Source: Megamerina dolium
Taxonomy: Eukaryota > Arthropoda > Insecta > Diptera > Megamerinidae
DNA length: 64,000 bases
Direction: 5' to 3'
Assembly (NCBI GenBank): GCA_963854835.1
Contig: OY978527.1
Location: 30,484,047 to 30,548,046 of the forward strand
The position numbers and the translations under genes were made by a program. This document shows, in pieces, positions 36,361 to 48,300 of this stretch (positions within the stretch are counted from its first letter, which is position 1; each line of letters opens with the position of its first letter). The notes beneath the pieces were generated by a model that had not been told where the DNA came from, made no database searches, and was given only the letters and a program-made list of their open reading frames with translations.

Positions 36361-39300
36361 TAATATTATCAAAATTCTTATTTCTAAAACCTATATGTTG
36401 TATACCAGGTGTACAAGCTTAAATCCGCTGTTTGCTCGTAGATGGCGTTAGTGAGCATATTGAGTTATTATCAACTGTGCATCCTTTTTTTTATGAGTTC
36501 GCCATCTGTTTGCATCAATTAGTAAACATCATCAGTGATTTCATACAACAACATACATTTTTCCTCGTATAATCATGTTTAGTTTCGTGCCACAAAAAGA
36601 GCATATGCGGGAAGCTACTTTTTTGCTTCAAATTGAAGAAATCTGCTGCTGAGTCGCTTCGAATGCTTGTGGAGGCCTATGGTGACAGTGCGCTATAGGA
36701 AACCACTTGCAGAGACTGGTTTCGTCGGTTCAAAGGAGGCCATTTTGACTTGAGTGTCAAGAAGCGTGAAAATAGACCCAGAAAAGTTAAGGAGCATGAT
36801 TTGCAGGCTCTTTTGGATGAGGACGACACCCAATCGCAAAAAATGCTTGCCGAACAGTTAGGTGCTACACAACAAGCCATTTCCATACGTTTACGAGCCA
36901 TGGGGAAGATTCAAAAAATTGGAAAATGGGTACCCCATGAATTGAACGATAGGCAGATGGAGCGACGCCAAAACACATGCGAAATCTTGCTTGCTAGACA
37001 AAAAAGAAAGTCGTTCCTGCATCTTGTGGTGACTTGCGATGAAAAGTGGATATACTTTGAGAATCCTAAACGAAAAAAATCGTGGGTCGATCCCGGTCAA
37101 CCAGCAACTTCTTCTCTAAGACCAAATCGCTTTGGACGCAAGACGATGCTGTGCGTTTGGTGGGATCAGCAGGGTGTCATCTACTACGAGCTTTTGAAAC
37201 CTGGTGAAACTGTCAATGCTTACCGCTAAAAAAAGCCCTGGTTATGAACAAAGACATGAGAAGCTGATTTTTCTCCACGACAACGCCACATCGCACTACT
37301 TGGACACACTCAATTGGGAGGTGCTACCTCATCCCGCTTATTCACCAGACCTGGCCCCTTCTGACTATTACCTGTTTTCGTCAATGGGTCACGCGCTCGC
37401 CGAACATCACTTCGATTCGTATGAAGACGTGGCTTGACGAGTGGTTTGCCTCGAAAAATGAAGAATTCTTTTGGCATGGTATACACAAATTGCCCGAGAG
37501 ATGGGAAAAATGTATAGCTAGTGAGGGCAAATACTTTGAATAAATTCATTTTTGGCTTTCTTTTTTTTTACCGAAAAACAGCGGATTTAAGCTTGTACAC
37601 CTGGTATAAAGAAGTTCAATTGATAGATAAAATTCAATCGGGATGCCCTCAGCTCAGATTGATAACGTTCATCTTCAGTTCTATTGTTTAGAATATCAGG
37701 TTAGCATTTGTTGGTACGTCTGGTCTGAAGAGTACGTCTGTATCGAGCACACTTCCTCCAGCCAGAATTTCAAAGTCCATTGTAATTGTTTATTAGTTTT
37801 TTTTTGTAAATTCTGAATTCCGGCTAGTTAAGCATAATTTCAACACCACGAGGTTCAATATCGGCAGTTTAGCTTGATGCTTAAAACCGTCTTAAAGTAA
37901 TTTCTAGTAGTTCAGCTATATTTGAGAATAAATTGAGTTTTAATTGATTTTATTCCCTGGTTTTCGCGATGTAAGATTTAATGATTTCATATTTAAAGAC
38001 ATTTTAGTTGAAAAATTGAAATCAAATGATATCGAATGATATCGAAATAATATTATTGGTCATTCTTATGTCATTCATTGAATTTGTGACATTGTGAAAA
38101 CCGATTACGATTCCGTTAATATTGAATTAACATTTATCTAAATGATTTGATAATAAGCAGTCTGTACATAAACTGACGTTTTCATTTTTGTTGTTTCAAA
38201 TAAATTTAGAAGAAAGAGATATATCTTTAGATGAAATCTATGACGATAACAACGAAAAAGCAAAGCATCACCATCAAAGTAAGTTTTTTTTAGTGACATT
38301 TTGCTATCAAAAAACAATATACAGTATTGTGCAAAACTTAAGCAACTGGCATAGTGCTCTCATTGATTTCAAATTTACTAAAAAATAAAAGCGCTTAGAT
38401 TGAATGTTTTAATATTTATTTGTTCCTTCATTAAATACATAAAAAACAACAACAACAAAAGTTCGGTATTCTTACGAAATTAACTGTAAACAACAAAAAA
38501 CAAATTATACTCATATTTCATCTGTGCAAAACTTAAGCAACTCGGAGTGCAAAGGTGTTCGATATTTCTTTGTTCAGAAAATAACGGATCTTTTTCGGAG
38601 TTTTTTCTGCTTTGTGCATTAACATTGATCTAACTCAGTACAAAAAAGTCTTTCTTAGCGCACAGTTCTTTCAAACATATTGAAATCCAAAATGCAACGT
38701 GTCCGTTATAGTCATCAATTTAAGATGAAGGTTATATCGTTATTTAAGGAAGGAAAACCACAGAATGACATTGCAAAATCATTAAATATCAACAAATCTA
38801 TGATATCAAGATGGATACGATTATTTGAAAAAACTGGTAGCGTTACAGATCGAAATTCAGGAGGAAGACCCCAAAAAATTTCTTATAGGGAAGCTATTCA
38901 AATTAAAAAATTGATTAAAAAAAATCCGTTCATGTCTTCAAAAGATATAGTAAATACTCTTAATTTAAATGTCGATTCAAGCACAGTAAGAAGGCATTTG
39001 ATTAAAGTTGGTTTAAAAAGCTACAAAGCGGTAAAGAAACCAATGCTTACACCAAAACATGTAAAAAAAAGGTATGTTTGGTTTAATGCCTTCAAAACAA
39101 AAACAACAACATATATTTTTTTTCCAGACTTGAATTTGCTAAGAAGTACGTGGGCTGGTCCATAAAAAAGTGGTTTGGCGTACTGTTCAGTGATGAAGTT
39201 AAAATAAATTTATTTAATTCAGACGGAATAATAAGAGTTCGACATGCGAAAGGTGAAGGCCTCAATCCGCGATACTGTAAAAAGACTGTAAAGCATGGAG

Positions 39301-42300
39301 GAGGGAACGTCATGGTGTGGGCGAGTTCTTCGGGGAGTGGACTTGGTCCGTTGCATAGGATTGACCACAAAATGGACAGATTTATGTATAAGGACATCTT
39401 AGAAACTGCAATGTTGCCTTTTGCGGAATGGAATATGCCACTTCGATGGGTGTTTCAGCACGACAATGATCCGAAACACACATCGAAGTTTGTGGAGGAT
39501 TGGCTACAGTCAAATAAGATTCAAGTGCTTGATTGGCCGGCACAATCGCCCTACTTGAATCCTATTGAAAATTTGTTTTCAATTTTAAAACGAGGCTTGG
39601 GCTCAAAGCGCTTTAAAAATAAAGACGAACTATTTTTAGGCCTCAAAACTGAATGGGAAAATATAAATAAATCATATTTAACGAAATTAGTAGCTTCTAT
39701 GCCTAAAAAGTGTGCTGCAATAATTAAAAATAAGGGATACTACACAAAATATTAAAAGTTGCTTAAGTTTTGCACAGATGAAATATGAGTATAATTTGTT
39801 TTTTGTTGTTTACAGTTAATTTCGTAAGAATACCGAACTTTTGTTGTTGTTGTTTTTTATGTATTTAATGAAGGAACAAATAAATATTAAAACATTCAAT
39901 CTAAGCGCTTTTATTTTTTAGTAAATTTGAAATCAATGAGAGCACTATGCCAGTTGCTTAAGTTTTGCACAATACTGTATTTGTATATATGTTGTGGTCT
40001 TTTACATACATCAGTTGGGTCTCTGAACACATTGTTGTATATTTTCCAATTATTTTGTTTTGATTTTTGTTGTTGATTTGTTTTTTAATCGATTTTTGCA
40101 AGCAAACAATTGATTATTATATATTATCTAATAATTTTTGTGTGTTTTATTATTTGATAAATTCTAATAAAGGATTCCAGATATTTCCTCCTCCAACAAC
40201 TCCTCCAGAGCCTGCTCCGCCAGACCATCAGCTTATTATGTGCTCTTACAAGAGTCAATTCGTTTCTGCTTCTGAGACTAGTTTGGAAGAAATCACATGT
40301 AATATGCAGTTCCATCATTTTGTTTGTTTTCAATATTTTCATACATAATTTTATTTTCATGCTCCTCATGACCAGCGGATGTAAGTGGATCGAAGGATTC
40401 ATTGGCTACCCACGATGCAGGTTATTTCTTTCTCTCTGTAGCATATTTTCACTATATGAATATATCCATTCAAAAATTTGATTTTGTTTTTTCCAAACAA
40501 TAGTTCCTTGCACGATGTATTATGTATTTATACAACCCATTTATGCCTATATTTTGTTTTCGAATTACTTTAAAATCAATTTGTTTTGGCTTAAAACTAA
40601 TCCATTTGCCCCTATTACGTTTCACAACTCAACCTAGTTGCGTTGCCTGATAGACAACTGTGAAATGCAATACAGAAACTTTGTGTTATTGTATTTGTAT
40701 CTTGCGCCAAGGCAACTGATCACGGTAACTTCTTATTAGCAGATGACTTTCGGTCAACGCAATTATGTTGAATTGGAAGCCAGAATAGAGGGGGAGCAAT
40801 ACTGCGATCTATCCATATTATAACACAGAGAAACAGTGAGAAGTGCTACCATGTAGTAATCAGATACCTTGTCTTAGTAACACAGTCACGCTTCACAGTC
40901 TTATTTTCGCAATTCTTGTACAATTGAATTAAATTGCATTAAAAAGTAATGCGATGATGTGCTTTCAGGTGTTTTGCAATGAGGCTATTTACCGATTTGC
41001 ATGTGTTTTAAGGTTCATTTTTAAGAGGAGCCCCCACAAAAGGTATATATGGGTGTTAAGTATGTTCAAGACACCCCCGAAGCGGTGGGAGCGAATTTAG
41101 TTGAAATGCCAATTTTGTATGATAGCTTCTCGAAGGGGTCCAGACTTGTCAAAGAGTCAAATGCTTTGATTTCTTTTCCATCTCATGCAACTCTATCTTT
41201 ATTTCATTCTCCATAATAGCGAGAATAACGAATTGATGCTATATATGTATTTTTTCTAGTGGAGATATGTATTTTTTTAGCTAGTGGGCTACTGCTCGAA
41301 GCACATAAAGTCTCATTTGGGATAAATTTCGTACTGAGATTCTTAATAAGAGACGAGCCGTTTTAGAAGACTTATATATTGTCTACAATATCATACTTAT
41401 GTTAGATTTATGACAAACAATTTGACGATTACACTGGCCCTTATTATGAGTTGCATTCGAGGTTCGACGCATTCGAATTATGACGCTCATTCGGTGAAGA
41501 ATAGCGCTATTCTGAATTTCGCTAGAATCGGTTAGATTTGATCAAATCAGTGAAATTAGCCCTTCCAGAAGTTGTTTGGTACTCACGACCTTAGGCCTTG
41601 TTTAAACTTAGTGCCAAAAAAGTAAAAAAACCAAAGCTAAATACTTAAATTTTCAGCAATTTCTTACACTACACTACAGCAACGAAAGCAAAATTCTGTT
41701 CGACAGAAAATACGATACTCACCGAAAATTTTGGCAGGGTTGCACAGCTCATAATATAAATTTGACATTCGATCTTCGATAACCAGCCAAGGCCACTATT
41801 TGATTAAATATGCTATCGGAATTAAGAAGATTTTTTTTTGATTTTCCTTCGCTATTCTCGGTTCAATTAAATTTTGCACCACTTTCATTATTTAGTTGCT
41901 AAAATCATCCTATTGTGGCAAAAGAGTGTATTATTCTGATGAAAGTTGAGAAATCCATTTTTAATAAGATTTATGAATGAAGGCTTAGTTGACAACAGTC
42001 AACACAATTCACCTAAATTGCATATAAAGAAACTACGCGAGAAATTCAAAAAAACTGACTTTATCTAATATAGCTGCCTCTAAATTGACAGATCGAAACG
42101 AACACTTCCATATGAATTCTATTTTCGAACGCAAACCCTTTTTAGACTACTGTCGTATTTTCACGTGGATAAAGAGGTAGCGTCATGTGGTTGAAGTTGA
42201 AGTAACCGACAGCGGTAGGGTAGGTAGGTGAGGTTGCTGTCATATGACGCACTTGGGCCAGTTATGGCCCATTGTGATACCACGGGCAACAATGTGTTAG

Positions 42301-45300
42301 CAATTTGGCCAACACTGCCAAGAGAGTCGATTCCGAGCGTGTTAAACCTTCTCTTGCACAGAGCCAAGCACCTGCACAGAAGATGTTCTACGGTTTCTTT
42401 CTCTTCTTCCTCCTGACAGCTCCTACAATAATCATAATGCGGTACCCCTAGTCTACTAGCCTTCCTATCAATTAGGCAATGACCTGACTCCGATTGTCCA
42501 ACGACAGCGGTTAGTCTGAATCATCTTAATTTTTTCATGTTTTCGATTGAATATTGAATCTATTTCAATTTATGGAAAATTTTGCCTGCGAAGTTGTCAA
42601 ATTCAAAATTGTGTCCCCAATTTCGATGTACAATTAGACAATTAACTAATATTGTATTTTTGTTGTCTTTTTGTGGTCATTCGAACAAATAAATAGTTAA
42701 TTTTTATTAATTTGTACATGTTTTTATAAACAAGTTTTTTTTGACCCAACAAACTTTTGTTACTAAAATTGTTTTGGTTTTTTTTTTTCAAAAAATGAAT
42801 AATGCAGAATTGTAGCTGTGTAAAACTTCTTCATATCTGTATCTTAAATATCAATCTTAAATATTAATCGATTTCGAACGACATAATCCTTATATTATCA
42901 CTTTTCTGAGCTTAACAAAGTAGAGCTCTTTTATGGCAAATTGTTACTTTCCGAAGAATTGTCAATTGCTTGACGACCGGTGTTCAAAATTTAAGATCTT
43001 CTTTGTTGCTGCTATTAAACTGGTCGAGGCCACGGTTCAAACTCACCAATTGAGCTACGGCACCCATAATACTGTATCACTGTAATAAATAGTAATTTAG
43101 TGCTATTTTTTGTTCAGTTTTGTTTTGAAATTATACTTTTTTCTTTTTACCATTCATCTGATAGATCTTTAAATTATACTAAATTGAGTGGTAACTAAAT
43201 AGTTTTGGTTTTAAAGATCTATTGGACTTTTGTAATTTATTTCATAATTCATATATGTACCATATGTATGTATGAGTAGATGTAGAAATATAAAATGTAG
43301 CTTTGTATATCAAATCATCTGCATTATTAAAATCACTGTATATCTTTCATTATTTATTGTATTATAGAATGGCTAGATGATAAAAACGATGCACGCAGAA
43401 ATATAAACAAGAACTCAATTTGGAACAATTTTAGTGGTTCAACACATGCTTATACAACTGGTCGCAGACACATTGATTCAAATTTGAATAAAATTCGTCC
43501 AAAGGGTCCAAGTCAAACATTAAAAGTAAGAACACAAAAAAAAAAAATTAATAGTTTGGTGATTCACAAGGTCTGATGTTAAAGTTACATTGAAGAGGTG
43601 GTACTCCCAGTAAAATTCAAATTCGGAACTAGCTAATATCGTCCTTGATTCGATATAGGTGAGAAGCGGTACAATTGGAATGTGCAAATATTCGTGCACT
43701 TTTCTTTACATGTGTCGTTGTGATTTTCACATTGACGCAGAACATTAATATTTGGTACTGATATTTAGCGGATCCCGTATAGTGTCTCGTTTTTTTTTGT
43801 ATCCCCAAAAGGGGTAGACTTCGGAAAATTAGCGATAATTTTGATTTCCAATGAAGTCGATGGTTCTTCTAGAATTAAAATAAGCTAAGGTTGCATTTTT
43901 TCGAATGACCTTTTTTAAATGGGCCAATAAAAAATATTTTGTCACGTTTGTATGGATTTATTTTGGATAATATCCTGATAAATTTGGTTGTGCCTAATTT
44001 TTCGTTTAGGTATGGTACTTACCTCGTGCTATAGCATAACGGAAATTTGTATCTGTGTGCCATAATGTCGCGTCCGTTATAGTCGATCATTGAAGGTAGC
44101 GTTTTTAATTCAAAATTGTTTTATTTTCTAAAACTTACCTTTATTCTTTATGGGTCAAAATTTGAGCCGTCGAAAATGTTGTTAGAGCACAAACATTCTA
44201 AAGCCTTTCCGAAACCAAAGAAGTGGTTACCGAAGCGATGTGATGGTGTTAATTTTGCCTAATAGCCTAGACAGACGGCAGCGTTAATCCGGATTACCGG
44301 CGCACTTAATCGGAATAAAATATTAACCTGACAGACGGTAGCATTGCGGATTAACAAAACGGCTGATTGCTGTTTTATTAGGTCTGCTCACTTACATTAC
44401 TATCACTATCAATTTCTGTCATCTGTCAATCTCGATATGAGAAAATCTACAAGAAGTATGTGAACTGAAAACTATCAGAAACTTGTAAATTGACATTCAC
44501 AGTTCGTAATTAACAGCTGGATTTATTTGTTCGCCAACGCTTTTTATGTTGAAAACTGTTAACAATTGTTGAACGTTTTTTGTTAGCGAACACACCTAAT
44601 ATTTTGCAAAATGGAAAATTCACAATAGAAAATTTTCAGCAGTGTTGCGATAGCAAATTGCCCTAATCCTCTATTATTTTGAGAATTAACTCAAGGAGTT
44701 AATGCGGATTTGCTGCAGTTAATGCCCGAGTTAATTCGAATTAACTCGGTAATTCGGAATTAGGCTGCCGTCTGTCTAGGCTATAACACTTGAATATGAC
44801 TACTGTCATTGTCTGCTAAACAAGCATACGAAACGTTTAGGAGTCACTAACAGGGAAATGTGCAGATTTTGCAGGGAGGATGACGAAACCTTCACACACT
44901 TAATTTTAGATTGCCCAGGCTTAACTCTAACAGAAAGGCAGACAGTAGACAGTGAAATAATTCAGCCGGAAAAACCGGCTGCAATGGAAATAAAAGCAAT
45001 ATACATGAAATTGGAGAAGGCAATCTCTTCCAATAATTCAAATGTATGGCACAATAGTTCAGAAATTGATGCAGTGCCTCGGACTGACGATGGACCGAAC
45101 CAAACTCCGTTAATATTATTATTATTGAATATGTAATTGTTTGCTAACATGGGATATATAGGATACAGTCCCAAGGGTCCCTTGCTCTGGATAGTGTCCA
45201 TCATCATATTAGGTGTAGTAAAAGGAAATCCAATACTTTTCCAATAGATGGCTTTAGTAATCTGTATCTCGCGTTGTATAAGAGCGATCTACGCTAGATG

Positions 45301-48300
45301 GCGTTAGAAAGATATAATTTCGTACTAAATAAACTTTTTAGGCAGTTTTGTGATTGTTTGACGCAGTATTGTTTGAGCACGCGTCAAAGATGGACACCAG
45401 TAAAGAGAAAATACGCCATATTTTACAGTTTTTCTTCGATAAAGGCGAAAACGCAAGCCAGACGGCTGAAAATGTGAATAGTGTTTATGGTCCTGATACT
45501 GTAACAGCCAATCACATGCGATTTTGGTTTCGTCGATTCCGTTCCGGTAATTTTGATGTCAAAGATGCAAGCCCAATTGTCGAAAATATCGATCAAATAA
45601 TGAAAAGCGTCGAGTTTGACCGTCATGTAAGCACTGTTTCTATTGCCCAGGAGCTAAACATTGCACCAAAAACCGTTTGGAACCATTTAAATAAATTAAA
45701 ACCTTCAATTTAATGCAAAAATAATGGATTTCCTTTTACTACACCTAATAGTATACGTGAACAGCAAAACCTGATAATTTGTAATAGTTATCAGGTTTTG
45801 TTGTTCGCGTACACCAAAGTCCAACAAAAGAAGGGAAATTGAGAGAGTAAAGTGACAGTTGATTTTGATGAGAAGTTGCTAGATTCTACTACACAAATAT
45901 TTACCAGCAGAAATTAGTCAGCAAGAAAACAGCTGATCGCAATTTAACCTTAGAACCGTGACATGGCTATACAACTTAATCTCGTTACTTGGGCACTCAT
46001 TGCCCAGCCATGTATTTTGTATGGGAATTTAAGCTTTTTAAGTATTTTTTTTATAAAAAAAAGTGAATATTTCTTCTATTTATTTATCATATAAAGTTTT
46101 AGTTTTGAACTGCTCAAATGAGTGAAATTCTCCGCTATCTTTTTGATTCATTTTGATTTGGCGTTGGAGTATTGTCCGCGTCTTCATCAATATCTGAGTC
46201 CGTGTCAGCATCGGCTTTATGTATTGTGAAATAGCACTTATATGGTGTTTGGTGCATGTCGGAGTAAGGCAATGGTCATAAACTGCTGTTGTTTTGTTGT
46301 CGGTTTTAGCAGTTTTGCAGGCATTGACCACCATACAGTTTGGTCGTTCTTTCCTTGACCACAATATTTTTCTCCACGATTGCCCTCAATAACCAAAATT
46401 GAAAAATCCAGTCTGCTTACATTAGGATCCATATCTACTGCAGCTTCTCCGTGGACATATTCTTCGAAACGTGGATCTGGAATGGGCTGAGCGTTATCTT
46501 CTCCGAAGTCAGACTGGTCACTGGGTATCGGTTCGTGGTCGCTACCAAATGTAGGTTCTTTTCCACCATCTATTTCTGGCCTATGTGCGCTATCTCTCAT
46601 CAGAGAGGGCGGCCGCTGTAACATTCCACCATCATCATCATCGCTTTCGTGAGTATTGAAATAATTTGCAATATTTTCCTCTTCTTCTTCCGTCAATTCA
46701 CGGCGTAGGTTGGCCAAATAAACCGTAAATTCTTCACTCATTTCAAAAAAATATAATTATCACAACTAAAAATTAACTGTTCACTATTTTTGCTTTTTCC
46801 TTTTAATTATTCTTTTTCTTCATGAAAATGTAAACAATCATCAGCTGTACGTAAGACTTTCAAGTTTTTGCAAATTTTGCGTTCGCGTACTATTTGTGAT
46901 ATTTCTTTCTTTGAGAGCAAATAGTTTCTTATTCTCCGGAAATTTGCTGATGGATCATTATTAATGAAAAAGTACGCGAATATAACTATTATTGACTATG
47001 GTAACAATTTACCATGAAAAAGAGCTCTGTAAGAACGCTTAAACAAAAGTAATGTCAAAAGGGTCAAAATATGGTAAGCTTATAAAATTGCTCCATAGAT
47101 AGAATTTATTTATTGTAATACTTTGTTACAAATGCTAAATATGCTTACAATTTCTGTCACAAAGTTTCGCAAAATTATCGGAAAAATTGAAGTAGGTTGA
47201 GAGGTTGTCTGTCGACGCACTTAGGGTTATTAAAGACCCATTGTGATACCGCTGGAGTTTACCCCTTACCCAACTGGGTCCTATTTGAGCCAACCCGTGG
47301 ATTTTGTAAATGACACTGTCTTTGTTAGTTTTATTTTCGCTGTCATGCTGCACCTGCTACCGATCGACCTGTTTGGTAAACAACAAGCAACCAAATTTTC
47401 CATTTTTTCATTAATACCCAGAACCACCGACTATTGCAACTCGTCGGTAATACTCCCTAACAAGCCCTTCACTACAACCTTCCCAACGATAGAAGACTGA
47501 GATAACGATAGGACAGACTGAGAGAATAAAGTCAGTATTTTCACGGACGGCATTTGGAAGCGTTAGGCGTCGATGTAGTCCTCCGTCTACCAGATCATAG
47601 CAATGTATTTCAGGCTGAAGTTATAGCCATAAAGGAGGCACTCTCTATAGTCAAAAAAGGTGTTTTGACTACAAGAGAAATTTATATCTATTTCAATAGT
47701 CAGGCGGCACTAAAACCGCTGCAAATGAGTAGGCAGCCAGCAAAGACGGTGATAAACTGTCACGAACTACTAATAGAACTCACTAGATACTTCAACCTCC
47801 ACCTTATGTGGGTACTAGGCCACAGAGACATCAAAGGCAACTGTAGGGCGGATGAACTAGCAAGGCCCAAAGTTAGCACTCCACCCGGACAAAGGATCGG
47901 TGCCAATGCCACTAGCAAGTTGTAAATTACTGATAGACAGATTCACCATAGATACTGCTAAATAATTGGCTAATGTGACCGAAATGGAACTTAGCTCGAA
48001 CTAAGGTACTTTTGAAACTCAACAGGCAGGACATTCGAATAACAATTGGGGTTCTAAGGGGTTATTGCCTTCTTGGCGTATAGACTAGGGGCACATTTTT
48101 ACGACTACTGCAGATGCTGCCAAGATATGGAGGAAGGAGAAACAGTTGAGCATCTCCTGTGTGGATGCCAAGCTCTGGGCAGAAGAAGGTTCACTGCATT
48201 CGGATTGGGTAATACTAATAAGCTCAAGGGTTACAAGAACGCTGGAATAAGCGTACTATTGAGTTAAAATGAATCTATATTGAGAAATGAAAGATATTTT

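Larger units (their letters stand above)
38322..39977 (+). mobile_element. Apparently intact Tc1-superfamily (Minos-like) transposon
   Basis: A 1,656-bp element inside RhoGAPp190 intron 8, flanked by TA at 38320-38321 and 39978-39979. The 221-bp inverted repeats (38322-38542 and 39757-39977) look identical base for base. The phrase GTGCAAAACTTAAGCAACT lies at both the outer and inner end of each repeat, giving the IR/DR layout of Sleeping Beauty- and Minos-type elements. Ends begin CAGT as in Tc1 elements. The transposase gene between them has no stop or frameshift once a small intron is removed. Confidence 0.95.
40421..43367. other. RhoGAPp190 intron 10
   Basis: At 40608 there is TGCCCCTATTACGTTTCACAAC, a diverged match to the Harbinger end seen at 26701, probably an old relic. 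Around 41441-41757 short imperfect inverted pieces (TTATTATGAG and its complement) may mark another decayed MITE. The LINE tail at 42160 and the tRNA-like sequence at 43025 are listed separately. Otherwise nothing seen. Confidence 0.4.
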
